This document shows, piece by piece, positions 54,305 through 64,000 of a stretch of DNA of 64,000 nt (its first letter is position 1; each line of letters starts with the position of its first letter). The position numbers and the translations under genes were made by a program. Origin of the DNA: Odontocerum albicorne (taxonomy: Eukaryota > Arthropoda > Insecta > Trichoptera > Odontoceridae); contig OX463838.1 in the NCBI GenBank assembly GCA_949825065.1, forward strand, positions 7,108,251 to 7,172,250. The letters run 5' to 3'. The notes below the pieces were generated by a model. The model was not told where the DNA came from, did not search any database, and worked only from the letters and a program-made list of their open reading frames with translations.

Positions 54305-54650
54305 GGAGATATGTCCTTAAGGGAGAGATGATGATGATTTGTTGATAAATAAAACTCGTTAGATCGCAATGCGGAAAGAGAGTGATTTATTTGGTAGACG
54401 TAGGTATTTATATCATTTTTAAATGTGTGCGGGATTGCGCTCGCGATATGCCGCGGTCTCGTTTCTGCATTCGCAAAACGATTAATGTTGTGTGTGGGTA
54501 TCATTCAAATACGGAACTGGCGCGACAGATGTGGTGCCTTCTCGCTCTGGCATGGAATACGCTCCACTCCCGGCAATGAGTTGAATGACCGGCGTGAGGA
54601 CTTTGCACTTGTTTGTTTTTGAATTGTCAAGGAATGCAAAGGTTGGATCG
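54305..54650 (-). mobile_element. solo-LTR-like repeat, copy 2 (truncated)
   Basis: Nearly identical to 59849-60170: minus-strand GATATAAATACCTACGTCTA (TATA-like), AATAAATCACTCTCTTTCCG, CATTGCGATCTAACG and the end CATCATCATCTCTCCCTTAA. Homology stops near 54650, so the presumed 5' end is missing. Confidence 0.6.
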
Positions 54651-55312
54651 TCGAAGACAAGTTTATATTTAAAAAACCACTTATATTTTTAGAAGCGGAA
54701 GACCAGGGTTGCAGGAGAATAAAGAATTAACATATTTAATAACTTACTTCAAGTTGATTGAAGGTAAATTCGCTGAAAATAAAGCTTTTTTCAATATATT
54801 TTCAAACTCAAGTTGATTTTATTCAATATATTATTTTCGACTTACCACAAATTTGATGTTCTTTAAATTATATAAAAACATCGAATTATATTTTGGGGAA
54901 AAATATTCGGTGAACAATAAAATTCATGGCTTATTTTAAAGATATTTAAAAAGAATTGTCTCTATCATCAGAAATATCAAGATGAAAGTGAAGAAAAAAC
55001 CTTAAATTCGATCTCAATTTTGCGCGAATAGCCCGCAAATCGGACGCTGTGTATGTCTGAAGATTAAGTTCTTCGAATGCTTAAGGGCTTTTATTATTCA
55101 TAAATTTAAAAAATGTAATTTTATTTCATTTTATACATACCATGATTTAAAGCTCGACCAAAAGCTTTATTACAAGTCGTATTATATAACAAACGTCTAA
55201 AGCAGATAAAAAGCGAAAGGCACACAAAAATATACAATTTTGAAATTACAATAACTTAAATCAAATGTTTTAATTAAAACATTGTCAACTTATAATTAAT
55301 TTTAATTTGTTG
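54651..55312. other. no gene seen
   Basis: AT-rich sequence with nothing recognised. Confidence 0.55.
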
Positions 55313-55432
55313 TTTATAGTTAAGTCTTGTTTGCGCTCCCCTGAAGATGAGGGGAAAGCCTTGAAACCGGTAGGGTTATACCGTCACAAAAAAGTGGAAT
55401 AAACAGTTTTTGATAAAAATAAATTACAATTA
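55313..55432 (+). mobile_element. single PLE terminus (not palindromic)
   Basis: One unit only: GTCTTGTTTGCGCTCCCCTG, AAGATGAGGGGAAAGCCTTG, AAACCGGTAGGGTTATACCG, TCACAAAAAAGTGGAATAAA. It is preceded directly by TTTATAGTTAA, part of the outer flank, so the inverted partner has been lost. The ribozyme-like core spans 55341-55385 with GTC at 55383-55385. Confidence 0.85.
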
Positions 55433-56356
55433 ATTTTAATTCATAACAACATTGTATTGCACAATTTCTTTCCCGTTTAACCGATTTACCTCGAAAAGCA
55501 TCCTCAGAAGGTCAAAAAGTTGAATTCTATATACTCGTATATATATCATTTCTTAATAAGCAGAAACACTTTTATTGAATAATTTAGTAAAGGAATTCTT
55601 TCTTTAAAGAAATAAAGTTTTATATTTTTTTGCAAATAAAGCTCCTTGCAATGGATATTTTAAAATAATTTTTATTTGTACTTATTTTTTTAACATGCAC
55701 TGACTATACATACTCGTATCTTAACCTTATATATCGTAATGGAGTCTTGATATTTTGACGCTGCAAAAAAGCACTTATCATAAACAGTTCCTTAAAAATG
55801 AAACAACTCCTATATTTTTTAACGCTTAAAAACCCCCGTGTTTATGGGCAGTAAAATTATATTTTTATCTTACTTTGTATTTCAAGACGATAAGCATAAA
55901 ATAATTAAATACCATTTAACTATCACCTGGGGTGCTGCAACGCTATGGATCGAGATCAAATAATTTGTTATTTGATTTCAACTTAACATCGTTTATAGAT
56001 TATTTTCTTTTCGTTTATAACATATTTAAAGGATTCATCAAATAAACTATAGCGAATCTGGGTCAAATGATAGAAGATTAGAAAAAAAGTTTAAATGACA
56101 GTTGTATTGTATTATACTTTCGTTGTATAAAGTACAACCTTGCGAGCTTTTTTATGGGGCGATCTTGTCTAAACAAAAAGTTCTGAAATTAAAACCAGAC
56201 TGGAACCATTTTTTAAAACAAATCTGAGTAAGAACATAGACAACTGACTAACTTGTCCATTGAAGTTGAAATTGATATAATAAACTTATATTTATTTAAA
56301 AACGTTACAATTTTTTAACTTGATGTTTAGCTAAGAAGAGTGATTTCAGTAAAAGG
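55433..56356. other. no gene seen
   Basis: AT-rich sequence with nothing recognised. Confidence 0.55.
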
Positions 56357-56617
56357 TTAGAATAAATAAACAAAAGCATCGACCTGTAAAAGCTTCCCTA
56401 TACTTGTTGCGTACCTCAAAGGATAATCGGCACCCGCTTCACGGTTGATTTGTCTCGGCATCCTCTTCGTCTTTGCGTGCCACCGCATAAACCGTAAATA
56501 ACCGTCTACCTCGAGATTTTTGTGCAGCATTTTTTTCCCCAATATTCTATAAATGTTTTTACACCTCTCGTGAGAAATTTCGCATTTTTGGTGAAATTTA
56601 CTAGAAAAGAAATGCAC
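56357..56617 (-). other. unrecognised open frame in a GC-richer patch
   Basis: An 86-codon minus-strand frame. The central part (about 56540-56400) is GC-richer than the flanks and reads LEVDGYLRFMRWHAKTKRMP, RQINREAGADYPLR. A donor-like GAG/GTACGC follows PLR at about 56420-56410. It could be a host exon or a transposon piece; I do not recognise the family. Confidence 0.3.
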
Positions 56618-57151
56618 CCTCTCATCCCATTAACGTTTTGGGGCTAAAGGAATTTCCGCAGAGAAAATCATTTTTCTTTTCATTTCTTTTTTTAAGTGAA
56701 ATTTTCTCTTTAAAGAAATTTATTTAATACGATTTTTATGTGTTTACAATTTTTATTTGTTTATTCATTTAAATATCTATATTGTATTCATTTGGGAAAA
56801 TAGTAATAGATTGTTTGAACTTTGTTGTATCTAACTATAGTTAGACTACTAAAAAAATATATTTAAAACAACACAACCTTTTAGTTTATAATTATTATGT
56901 ATTATATGCGGGTAAACAAGTACAAGATGCCTCAAAGATCATCATTTTTATCACCCTGTCATGTAGCTCATGACTTGGTAGTTGTTAAGGGTAGTATTAT
57001 TGGGTCTCTCACTTGATCAGTCCAACTCATTGTGTTTCTTCTTCTTGTGCGTCGTTCATGCACACCTCCAGTAATAACAAACCTCTCCAAACTATCTCCA
57101 TTGCCCAAAGATTCGGAAGACTCGTCAAAGGCATATTGTCGACAATAGGTC
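56618..57151. other. no gene seen
   Basis: AT-rich up to about 56990, then GC-richer sequence leading into the LTR-like repeat; its minus-strand frames (from 56968) show no motif. Confidence 0.45.
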
Positions 57152-57548
57152 TGTAGGGATCCACGGTCGTCGCTGAATATTGTCGCATACATACGGTCAA
57201 TGACCGATGAAACGACCTTCGGATACCTCGATAAATTATATTAAACAGTCCAAAGGTCACATGCCAACCATTAACACCGGCCGAGCATCGCGCCGCATTC
57301 CATACTAGAGAGAGAACGCACCACGCTGTCTCGCCAGTTTCGTAAATAAAATATACCCACATACGACAATAAACCATTTCTGCATTCACAGAAGCGAGAC
57401 AGAAACTTATCGCGAGCGCATTCTCGTGCACATTCCAAAAACATATAAATACCTACGTTACTATAAAAATAAACACTTTCTCTTTTCGCATTGCGATCTA
57501 ACGTGTTTTATTTATTTACCAACAATCATCATCATCTCTTCCTTAACA
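57152..57548 (+). mobile_element. solo-LTR-like repeat, copy 3 (sense orientation)
   Basis: It starts TGTAGGGATCCACGGTCGTC and ends ATCATCTCTTCCTTAACA. It contains ACATATAAATACCTACGT (TATA-like), then AAAATAAACACTTTCTC, GCATTGCGATCTAACG and TTATTTATTTACCAACA. It shares CACGGTCGTCGCTGAATATT with copy 1 at 42 kb. The 134-codon antisense frame (57027-57431) is a by-product. Confidence 0.62.
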
Positions 57549-58188
57549 TACGATTCCCTAAAGGTCGTTGATTCTCAGTTATTCCAAAATGAAGTTGTTA
57601 ATTCGCCTAACTGTCCATGGAATTCGTAACAACCTTATCCAGCACCACATTTAAAATGCATCTATTCTACGTCTCTCGCGTGCTTTCAAAGGCCAAGTAT
57701 CTGCGCCATACATGAATATTGCAAATATGAAAGACTTAACTAGGCACATTTTCAGCGTGATAGTGATAGTTCTACCTCAAAGATTGTAAATATAAAAAGA
57801 AGTACATAACAATAGAAAGTATATAAAACATTTTTCAGTCTGTAATGACATATGTTATTCAAGCTTAATTTGATACCATACCAACGAAGATAATCTTTAG
57901 TATATATAAAGCTTTTAAAACACTCAAAGACACAATAAGGAATACAGAAATTTTAATAATGTGTCAAATCCAAAATAACATCATTAGAAAGTAAGAAAAG
58001 GCTTTACTGGCAGGATCACGTTCAAGGGATGGGGATGAGACCCCGATCGAGAGATATGAAGTAATCTATATCCCAGACAAAACAAACCAAAAATGTATTA
58101 TAAGAAGCTGTATTACTGAAAACAATAAATTCGCTTCATATCGTTAGGGATCAAATAGTTAACTGCCATGTGACAAGTTAAATAGATA
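57549..58188. other. no gene; LINE-like words near 58.0 kb
   Basis: About 57990-58060 reads KRLYWQDHVQGMGMRPRSRD on plus, faintly like the LINE WxxHVxxM motif. The rest is AT-rich. Confidence 0.35.
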
Positions 58189-58192
58189 TTAA

Positions 58193-58779
58193 CCTTTCCC
58201 TTCCAGTGCTAAAAAAAATCCGCGCGTTCCGGTGCTGTGTATTCAATACACATCAATACACATGTAAAAATGAGCGATTTAAAATCGTAAAAATAAGAAT
58301 TTTCATAGCCAATCGCTTTAATTAATTAAATTTGAAGTCAAAAGTGATAATTATTGAAATTGTATTGCTGAAAATATGTTCACAAAACGGGCGAAGATCA
58401 AATAGATGCCCTAGAGCTACTGAAGTGAGAGAAGCGAGTGAACAGAGATTTTATTTCTTGCGTTATCATATACCGAAGTAGAGTGAGACGTGAATAACGT
58501 CGCTTCTCACTCATAGCGGTTTTTTTCGAATGAATATACCTACGTCACACACTGGCAGACGTTTGATTGTATTGGTGAATTTATTCCCGATTTTCACAAA
58601 ATATCTCTGATGTGGCCGGCCTAAAATGCTAATTATAATTAATATATTTGTTTCATTCAATGCCTAAATATATAATGGAGGAACACCTAAAATCTGAACC
58701 CAGTATTTATTATATTTATAGAGATATTAACGTTTTTAAAAGTAATGTGTACTAGTTACACATCATAGGGAAAGAAGGG
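58193..58779. mobile_element. TTAA-flanked element, subfamily I (copy 2)
   Basis: TTAA at 58189-58192; on the right the site reads TGGTTA, a mutated TTAA. The left end is CCTTTCCCTTCCAGTG and the right end, complemented, CCCTTCTTTCCCTATGATGT. It aligns in inverted orientation with 20948-21562 over its length, including AATGTGTACTAGTTACACAT near the right end. Confidence 0.85.
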
Positions 58780-59848
58780 TGGTTACCTACTTTCTCAAAT
58801 CTTCATCTTTTTCAGAATAGATAAGGATAAAAGGATCAAAATTAAAGGTACCTTTATGAAGCGACCAAAGTGGTTTTAAAAAAAGTGTGTTTGAACATAA
58901 ATAAATAGTTCCTTATAGTATCGACTACAAAGGAACTGTTTAGCAAATTGTTTGACTATAAAAAAAATTAAATGTGTTTTCAATCCTTGAAAAGTTTGAA
59001 ATTCGTTATTTTTTACCGTTTTTATTCACCGGTAAAAAATCGCAAAATATAATAGATTAATCGAAAAATATTTTTCCATAAAAATTTATTAAAATGTTCG
59101 TATCCATTCCAATTCAAACATTTTTTTAATATTCACTGATAAATTTCCATTTTATTTTCCATCAAATTTACTTCCGAGTATTTAAAATATTTCAGTCATC
59201 ATAAATATGAAAAAACTAAATCAATTTCACATCGCGGCCGATTGAAGCCGGATTACACAGAAAATTTCAGGTTTCAGTCGCTGAAAAACGTTTATCCTGC
59301 GAGGCTTAGTGAGGCATCTGGTCAGGTTTCTGGTAATTTATCATCCTGAAAAATACGTAATGGGTGGTGGTTTTATGCAGGACCGATTTAATTTTAAGAT
59401 CAAAGAGGCTCGGGCATTGAGCCCGATTTTAAAGGTATGTCAAATTAATCAAAAATTTAATCATGTTAATATTAAACTTAAATAAAAGAAAAATCTATCA
59501 CTTTGTTATTACACAAAAAATAATACAACGTACAAATGGTTCATTTATTTGTATTATACCGAAATTGACATTATGAAGAGATTGATTTTATGAAGAGCAT
59601 GGCTTGAAGACAAAATTATCTTCAGGTTGATTAACCGAGTCTTTGTGTTTTGAACCACTGAAATAAGAACGGAAGTTGCAGTTCACTATCTCACGTGTTA
59701 GATATACCCAACATAAAAATACAACAACGCTTGCACACGTCTAGTGTGTTCTTTTTTCAGACAAGGACCCTTTATCGTCGAGAATCGAAATCGATATCTC
59801 CGGATGGAAGTCCAGTGGTGTACAAATTAGGTATCGTATACTCTTTTA
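58780..59848. other. no gene; GC-richer patch at 59.27-59.43 kb
   Basis: AT-rich apart from about 59270-59430, where GTTTCAG is followed by an open stretch of about 48 bp and GTCAG/GTTTCT, faintly exon-like. There is no protein match, so no gene is called. Confidence 0.35.
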
Positions 59849-60230
59849 GGAGATATGTCCTTAAGGGAGAGATGATGATGATTTGTTGATAAATAAAACT
59901 CGTTAGATCGCAATGCGGAAAGAGAGTGATTTATTTGGTAGACGTAGGTATTTATATCATTTTAGAATGTGTGCGGGAATGCGCTCGCGATATGTCGCCG
60001 TCTCGTTTCTGCATCCGCAAAATGATTCATGTTGTGTGTAGGTATCATTCAAATACGGAACTGGCGCGACAGATGTGGTGCCTTCTCGCTCTGGCATGGA
60101 ATGCGCTCCACGCCCGGCAATGAGTTGAATGACCGGCGTGTGGACTTTGCACTTGTTTGTTTTGGATTGTCAAGGAATGCAAAGGTCGGATCGGTGGTCA
60201 TTGACCGAGTGTGCGACCGCCACACTCTCA
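59849..60230 (-). mobile_element. solo-LTR-like repeat, copy 4
   Basis: On the minus strand it starts TGAGAGTGTGGCGGTCGCAC and ends CTCCCTTAAGGACATATCTC. It shares the TATA-like and poly(A) signals with the other copies and is close to copy 2 at 54 kb. The four copies diverge most near the 5' end. Confidence 0.62.
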
Positions 60231-62571
60231 TAGCTCGATACATAAGATGCTGTACGCAATTTGAAATAATAAACCTGTAAAAAAATAAGGAGATAAATAT
60301 ATATTTAATTTTTATTTTTCCTAGGGGCTTTTTAAAAAAGCTTTACTGTCAAAACGTCATATAAACTGTCAGATATACTTTTAATGCAATTTTTTTATTA
60401 TAGTTAAATTAATTAATATTGACTTGTATCCGGTCATTGACTGGGCTCACTTGCATGAAACCTTATTTCAATTTTAATAGTTAACGTTCACGGTAAAATA
60501 TAATTAATTAGAAAGAAATAACAAAAAAAAACTGATTCGTAAAAAGATGAATATTTTAACAATTTTTTACGCTAATTTTGGGTGAGGTAAACTAATCCAA
60601 TTTCAGTTTATAACTATGATATATAAAAATGGAAAATAAAAGTTACAATGGCGTTTATTAATAGCAAATTGATTTGAATTCATGAGGATTTGAAATGAAA
60701 ATAAACGAAAAAAAATAAATGAAAAAAGGTTTTGTGTATGCTTGATAATTTATGGTCAGGTTTAATTTTTTTACACAATAAGAACCCAAAAACTAACATA
60801 GTATTATAATACTCAAGTTCGTGAAAAATTAGTTCATGCAATATAACGATCTATCAACCTCTAAATGTTGACATTTATTTTAATAAAAGCTTCAACGATA
60901 ATGTAAGTTTGTAACGCAAATTTTTAATGTTTGAATATGCTTCTTGTCTGGAAAATATAATTTTGGACGTATGCACGCAGTATTGTTCACAAATGTGTTT
61001 TTTTCTTATATGTGTTGTATTTTCGGACAAGAAAGGATTATGAATTTCGATAAATCTGGATTTAAGTAGAACTATGATAGACGGGCATCGCCAAGCACAT
61101 CTGTTATTATTTATTTTTTAAATATTCAAATCATTAGTAAATGTTTTTTTTTATAAACTACGTTTCTTAGAATTTGCTCAAGTATTTTTAATTTATTTTT
61201 GTACCATTTACGAGTATAAATGGAGTGAAATTTTTACCTGATACAAATCAACAGAATTAATCTTTAAAAATGCATGCAACTTTTTTTGTTATCTAAATAA
61301 CTAAAATCGGTCCTTTCTCTTTCTTTATGTGAACCCAAAGTTGAAGGTAGAATTTATCCTTGCAAAGCTTAAATAAGATTTGTTTCTTCTGAATATAGGG
61401 TTGTTCTAGTTTTCCATATCTATTTAATATAAATTTGCTTCCGAGGTCGCCTTTGCTACTAAAAAGCGCTATTTGGCTATACAGCAGTGCTTTAAAGAAT
61501 ATCTGTAAATATAAATAACAAAAACTGTCAGGGTAGGTAAAATGCAACAGCCTTAAAGTTTCTAATCCTAAAACACATCCTTCGTCTCTTATACATCTAT
61601 ACACATTCTAAATAGTTGTGATGAATATTTTGAAATTACAAAACATATTTGTTTTCTTTGTGGAACCTTAAAACCTCATTAGATTTTTAATTGCGTTTGT
61701 GGAATGTTTTTACCCTTCTTATTTAAACCTCTTAAATAAAATTCAAATATTTATTCACAATGTAAACTCGATTAATCTAATTTTGAAAATAGAAAATAAT
61801 CTAATTAAAAAAAAACTTAGTTGGTAAATGTTCAATGATTATTCACAGCTATTTTTTACTAGATTTTCTTAGGTTTGAATAATGGTTGACGTTTCGAAAG
61901 CGTTGCCACACGATTAAAAAAAATCTGCAAACTATTTTTGACAACTCCTTGACAATGAATGTTGCAATGCCCCCAAAACGTCGGCCATCATTGAAGCCAG
62001 CTCAATACGGCAACATATCTTAAAAAATAGTTTTCACTTTGTATTGTAATTTAAACCAGTCGTGACTCTGTCAAATTTTATCACGCAAGGGAAAAATAAG
62101 TCAAATTAATTATTATGGTATTTTAATATTGTATATGTGAGCCCGATATTGTGATCTGGGGGCCGTGAAACTGATAAAACGGCGCTGGTCCCTCAGCATG
62201 GAATAAATGCCACGCACCGCCGCGATCAATGTTATCCATTATGTTGTAAATAACATTCGCCAAGGCAAGGTAAACATTGATTTTTCCTACCTTTCTTACC
62301 TCGTTCATTATGAAATGGGCAAGTCGAATACCTTTTACTTATTTGAACTTTTTTATAAATACGCTTGGCTTTATTTCCTTTGTGTTTCAGCGTAAGGTTA
62401 TTTATATTTGATAAATAATAAAACACCATTTGCTTCCACAACAAAATCTACTTTAGACCCAAATTATTTTCACGGCTCTCATATAGGGGTGTATTTAATA
62501 GGCTTTTCTGAGACTTGGTACTATTTGTGTCTAAAATATGTATAAAATGTTCATGCATTAATACATAAATA
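60231..62571. other. no gene seen
   Basis: The longest stretch without an identified element. AT-rich, with a GC-richer patch at 62130-62250 (GGGGGCCGTGAAACTG, GCCACGCACCGCCGCG) that yields no recognisable protein. The minus frame at 61293-61604 (103 codons) has no motif. Confidence 0.5.
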
Positions 62572-62825
62572 TATTGTTTATAGTTGAGGCATTAATGTTG
62601 TGGAGGCTTAAAGACATTGTAATTTGTTTTATCAAGCACTGTTTATTCCACTTTTTGTAACGGTATAACCCTACCGGTTTCAAGGCTTTCACCTCATCTT
62701 CAGGGGAGCACAAATAAGTATTGTTTGTGCTTCCCTAAAGAGGAGATGAAAGCCTTGAAACCGGTAGGGTTATACCGTTACAAAAAGTGAAATAAACAGT
62801 GTTTGATAAAACAAATTTCAATTCA
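62572..62825. mobile_element. PLE palindrome, full length
   Basis: Both outer and inner parts are present: GGCATTAATGTTGTGGAGGC, TTATCAAGCACTGTTTATTC, CGGTATAACCCTACCGGTTT, CACCTCATCTTCAGGGGAGC, centre AAATAAGTATTGTTTG, then the inverse to GTGTTTGATAAAACAAAT. The left arm (minus strand) keeps CTGAAGATGAGG; the right arm has CTAAAGAGGAGA at that position. Confidence 0.88.
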
Positions 62826-62839
62826 TATATTCTATTAGG

Positions 62840-63235
62840 TCGTTTTCCTGTTGGGGTAGAAAATCTTAAGTCTCTTTTTTATCCATACACCTTCTCATAT
62901 AACTCACACGATTTATCTGACTTCCTACATTTCATCCTTATAGGATATCATTCACTTTGATACAATCACCCTTCCTTGGTCTTCCCCTATCACGCCTTTC
63001 ACTCACATTTGCACTCGCATTTTTTTTATATTTTGTGCATTTCTTCCAAATACCCAAAAGCATCTTATAATTTGACCTTACTCAATACATTAATCTAAAT
63101 TTCAAATTCATTCCTAATCACTTCAAACTATTTTCTATTATACATTGTCATACAATACTTTTAGTAATGGTGTTAAAAAACAAAGTATGTTAACGTGATA
63201 TTCCGATTTTTATTTTGAATCAAAATCTATTTTAC
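62840..63235 (-). mobile_element. LINE family 2 C-terminal remnant (copy 3)
   Basis: The minus strand reads ANVSERRDRGRPRKGDCIKV, then NDIL, then RVSYMRRCMDKKET. This matches the same RTE-type ending as the 44-kb copy (NVSxRxRRRPRK...NDILK...RCMNVKEA) with stops. Confidence 0.65.
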
Positions 63236-64000
63236 TTTTCATTTGTATAGTTCATCTGGCAGGCTCACTACTTTTTAGCATTTTTCCAACCAACAATTTT
63301 AATCTATATTTTAGACTAGACAAAATATCAACACGTATTTGAAATAAATCTCTTTGTATCGGATAAAACACATTTTCTGCAATGTTAATAATCTCAAAAC
63401 GTTCACAGGTTGCTTGTATAACTTTCTGTTGAAATGTAAGATTTTAGTAATTCATTACTTATGTTTGAAATTTAAAAAAAAATCGTTTGTTACTAGTATA
63501 AATTAACATAAATTAAATATTTAGTAACTATGTGTGTACAGTAACTGTCAAATCACAATCAAATAACCATACTTATTTTGATTTACGATAGAAATGAAAA
63601 AAATATTAGAACACTCACAGAATAACTTTACATCCTAATTTTTACACGCTTCCCTTCTTTTTCCTGTAGTTTTACCATTATTGATAGACAGTTTTCATTT
63701 GCTTGCTTTTTTCTTTAATTTAAACAAATATAAAAGTTTGTTTCCAATGTAAAACCTCTCATGGATTGAACAGATTTATGTATCTAAGATTAGCTGGCTA
63801 GTTCGAAGAAAGCAGTGTATATCATTTAGCTCGCCAGATGTATTATGTTAACAATGTACACAAAATACTTTAAAGTGAATAAATATGCTTGAAAACTGCG
63901 ATCTACTGTACCTCGAGATATTATGAAAATAGCAATCTACTGTACCTCGGGATATTAAGAAAAAATAAAAAAATAAATATACCTGCGTAATGGGATAGAT
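63236..64000. other. no gene; 37-bp duplication at the end
   Basis: AT-rich. CGATCTACTGTACCTCGAGA (about 63899) recurs as CAATCTACTGTACCTCGGGA (about 63936), each followed by TATTA. Nothing else recognised. Confidence 0.5.

Noticed and set aside
57027..57431. Minus-strand ORF of 134 codons
   Set aside because: Antisense to the LTR-like repeat and interrupted in its other copies.
58193..58200. Right target site of the 58-kb TTAA element as proof of a different insertion rule
   Set aside because: The right site reads TGGTTA instead of TTAA, most simply a mutation, since the left site and the related copy at 20.9 kb have TTAA.
59270..59430. Possible small host exon
   Set aside because: Splice-like AG and GT are present, but the stretch is only about 48 bp, with no protein match or second exon.

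Overview
The window looks like gene-poor nuclear DNA from an arthropod, most likely an insect. It is strongly A+T-rich and has no operons, Shine-Dalgarno sites or phage genes. No intact host gene could be recognised on either strand. What can be identified is almost entirely mobile-element DNA in many stages of decay: mariner and other Tc1/mariner elements, hAT and TTAA-flanked (piggyBac-like) non-autonomous elements, 3' ends of non-LTR retrotransposons (LINEs), Penelope-like elements (PLEs), tRNA-derived SINEs, solo-LTR-like repeats, satellites and hairpins. The set of families points to an arthropod; the species cannot be named from this.

Layout. 0-9 kb: an AT-rich block split by a mariner (664-1939), an internally deleted second mariner (2778-3722), a 63-bp minisatellite, a hAT element with 8-bp target duplication (6339-7003) and a TTAA element (7052-7666). 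9-19 kb: a cluster of PLE termini (9.5, 10.0, 12.9, 14.5, 16.3, 18.2 kb) including a PLE body with a GIY-YIG endonuclease domain, LINE 3' ends, a deleted Tc1/mariner element (12326-12866) and a fragment of a third mariner (14054-14422). 19-26 kb: a TTAA element, LINE debris, and the only fully open transposase gene, a mariner on the minus strand (24976-25995). 26-39 kb: LINE fragments, strong hairpins (29390, 31978, 38215), a PLE nested inside a LINE (33041-34547) and another TTAA element. 39.7-41.3 kb: a 103-bp satellite. 41.8-52.3 kb: LTR-like repeat, LINEs, a SINE, a palindrome of a second PLE family, a 132-bp satellite split by a TTAA element, another TTAA element with perfect 13-bp ends, and an RTE-like LINE insertion with target duplication. 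52-64 kb: PLE termini, two more TTAA elements, three LTR-like repeats and LINE remnants.

How the parts relate. The two long mariners at 1 and 25 kb are nearly identical but carry complementary defects: one has perfect ends and a frameshifted gene, the other an open gene and eroded ends. The SINEs end in the same 3' tail as the main LINE family here, as expected for SINEs mobilised by a partner LINE. The recurrent palindromes are head-to-head PLE termini and contain a segment laid out like a hammerhead ribozyme. Separately, the 8-mer TACTCGTA (or its complement) occurs at least 24 times outside tandem repeats, roughly ten times what base composition predicts.
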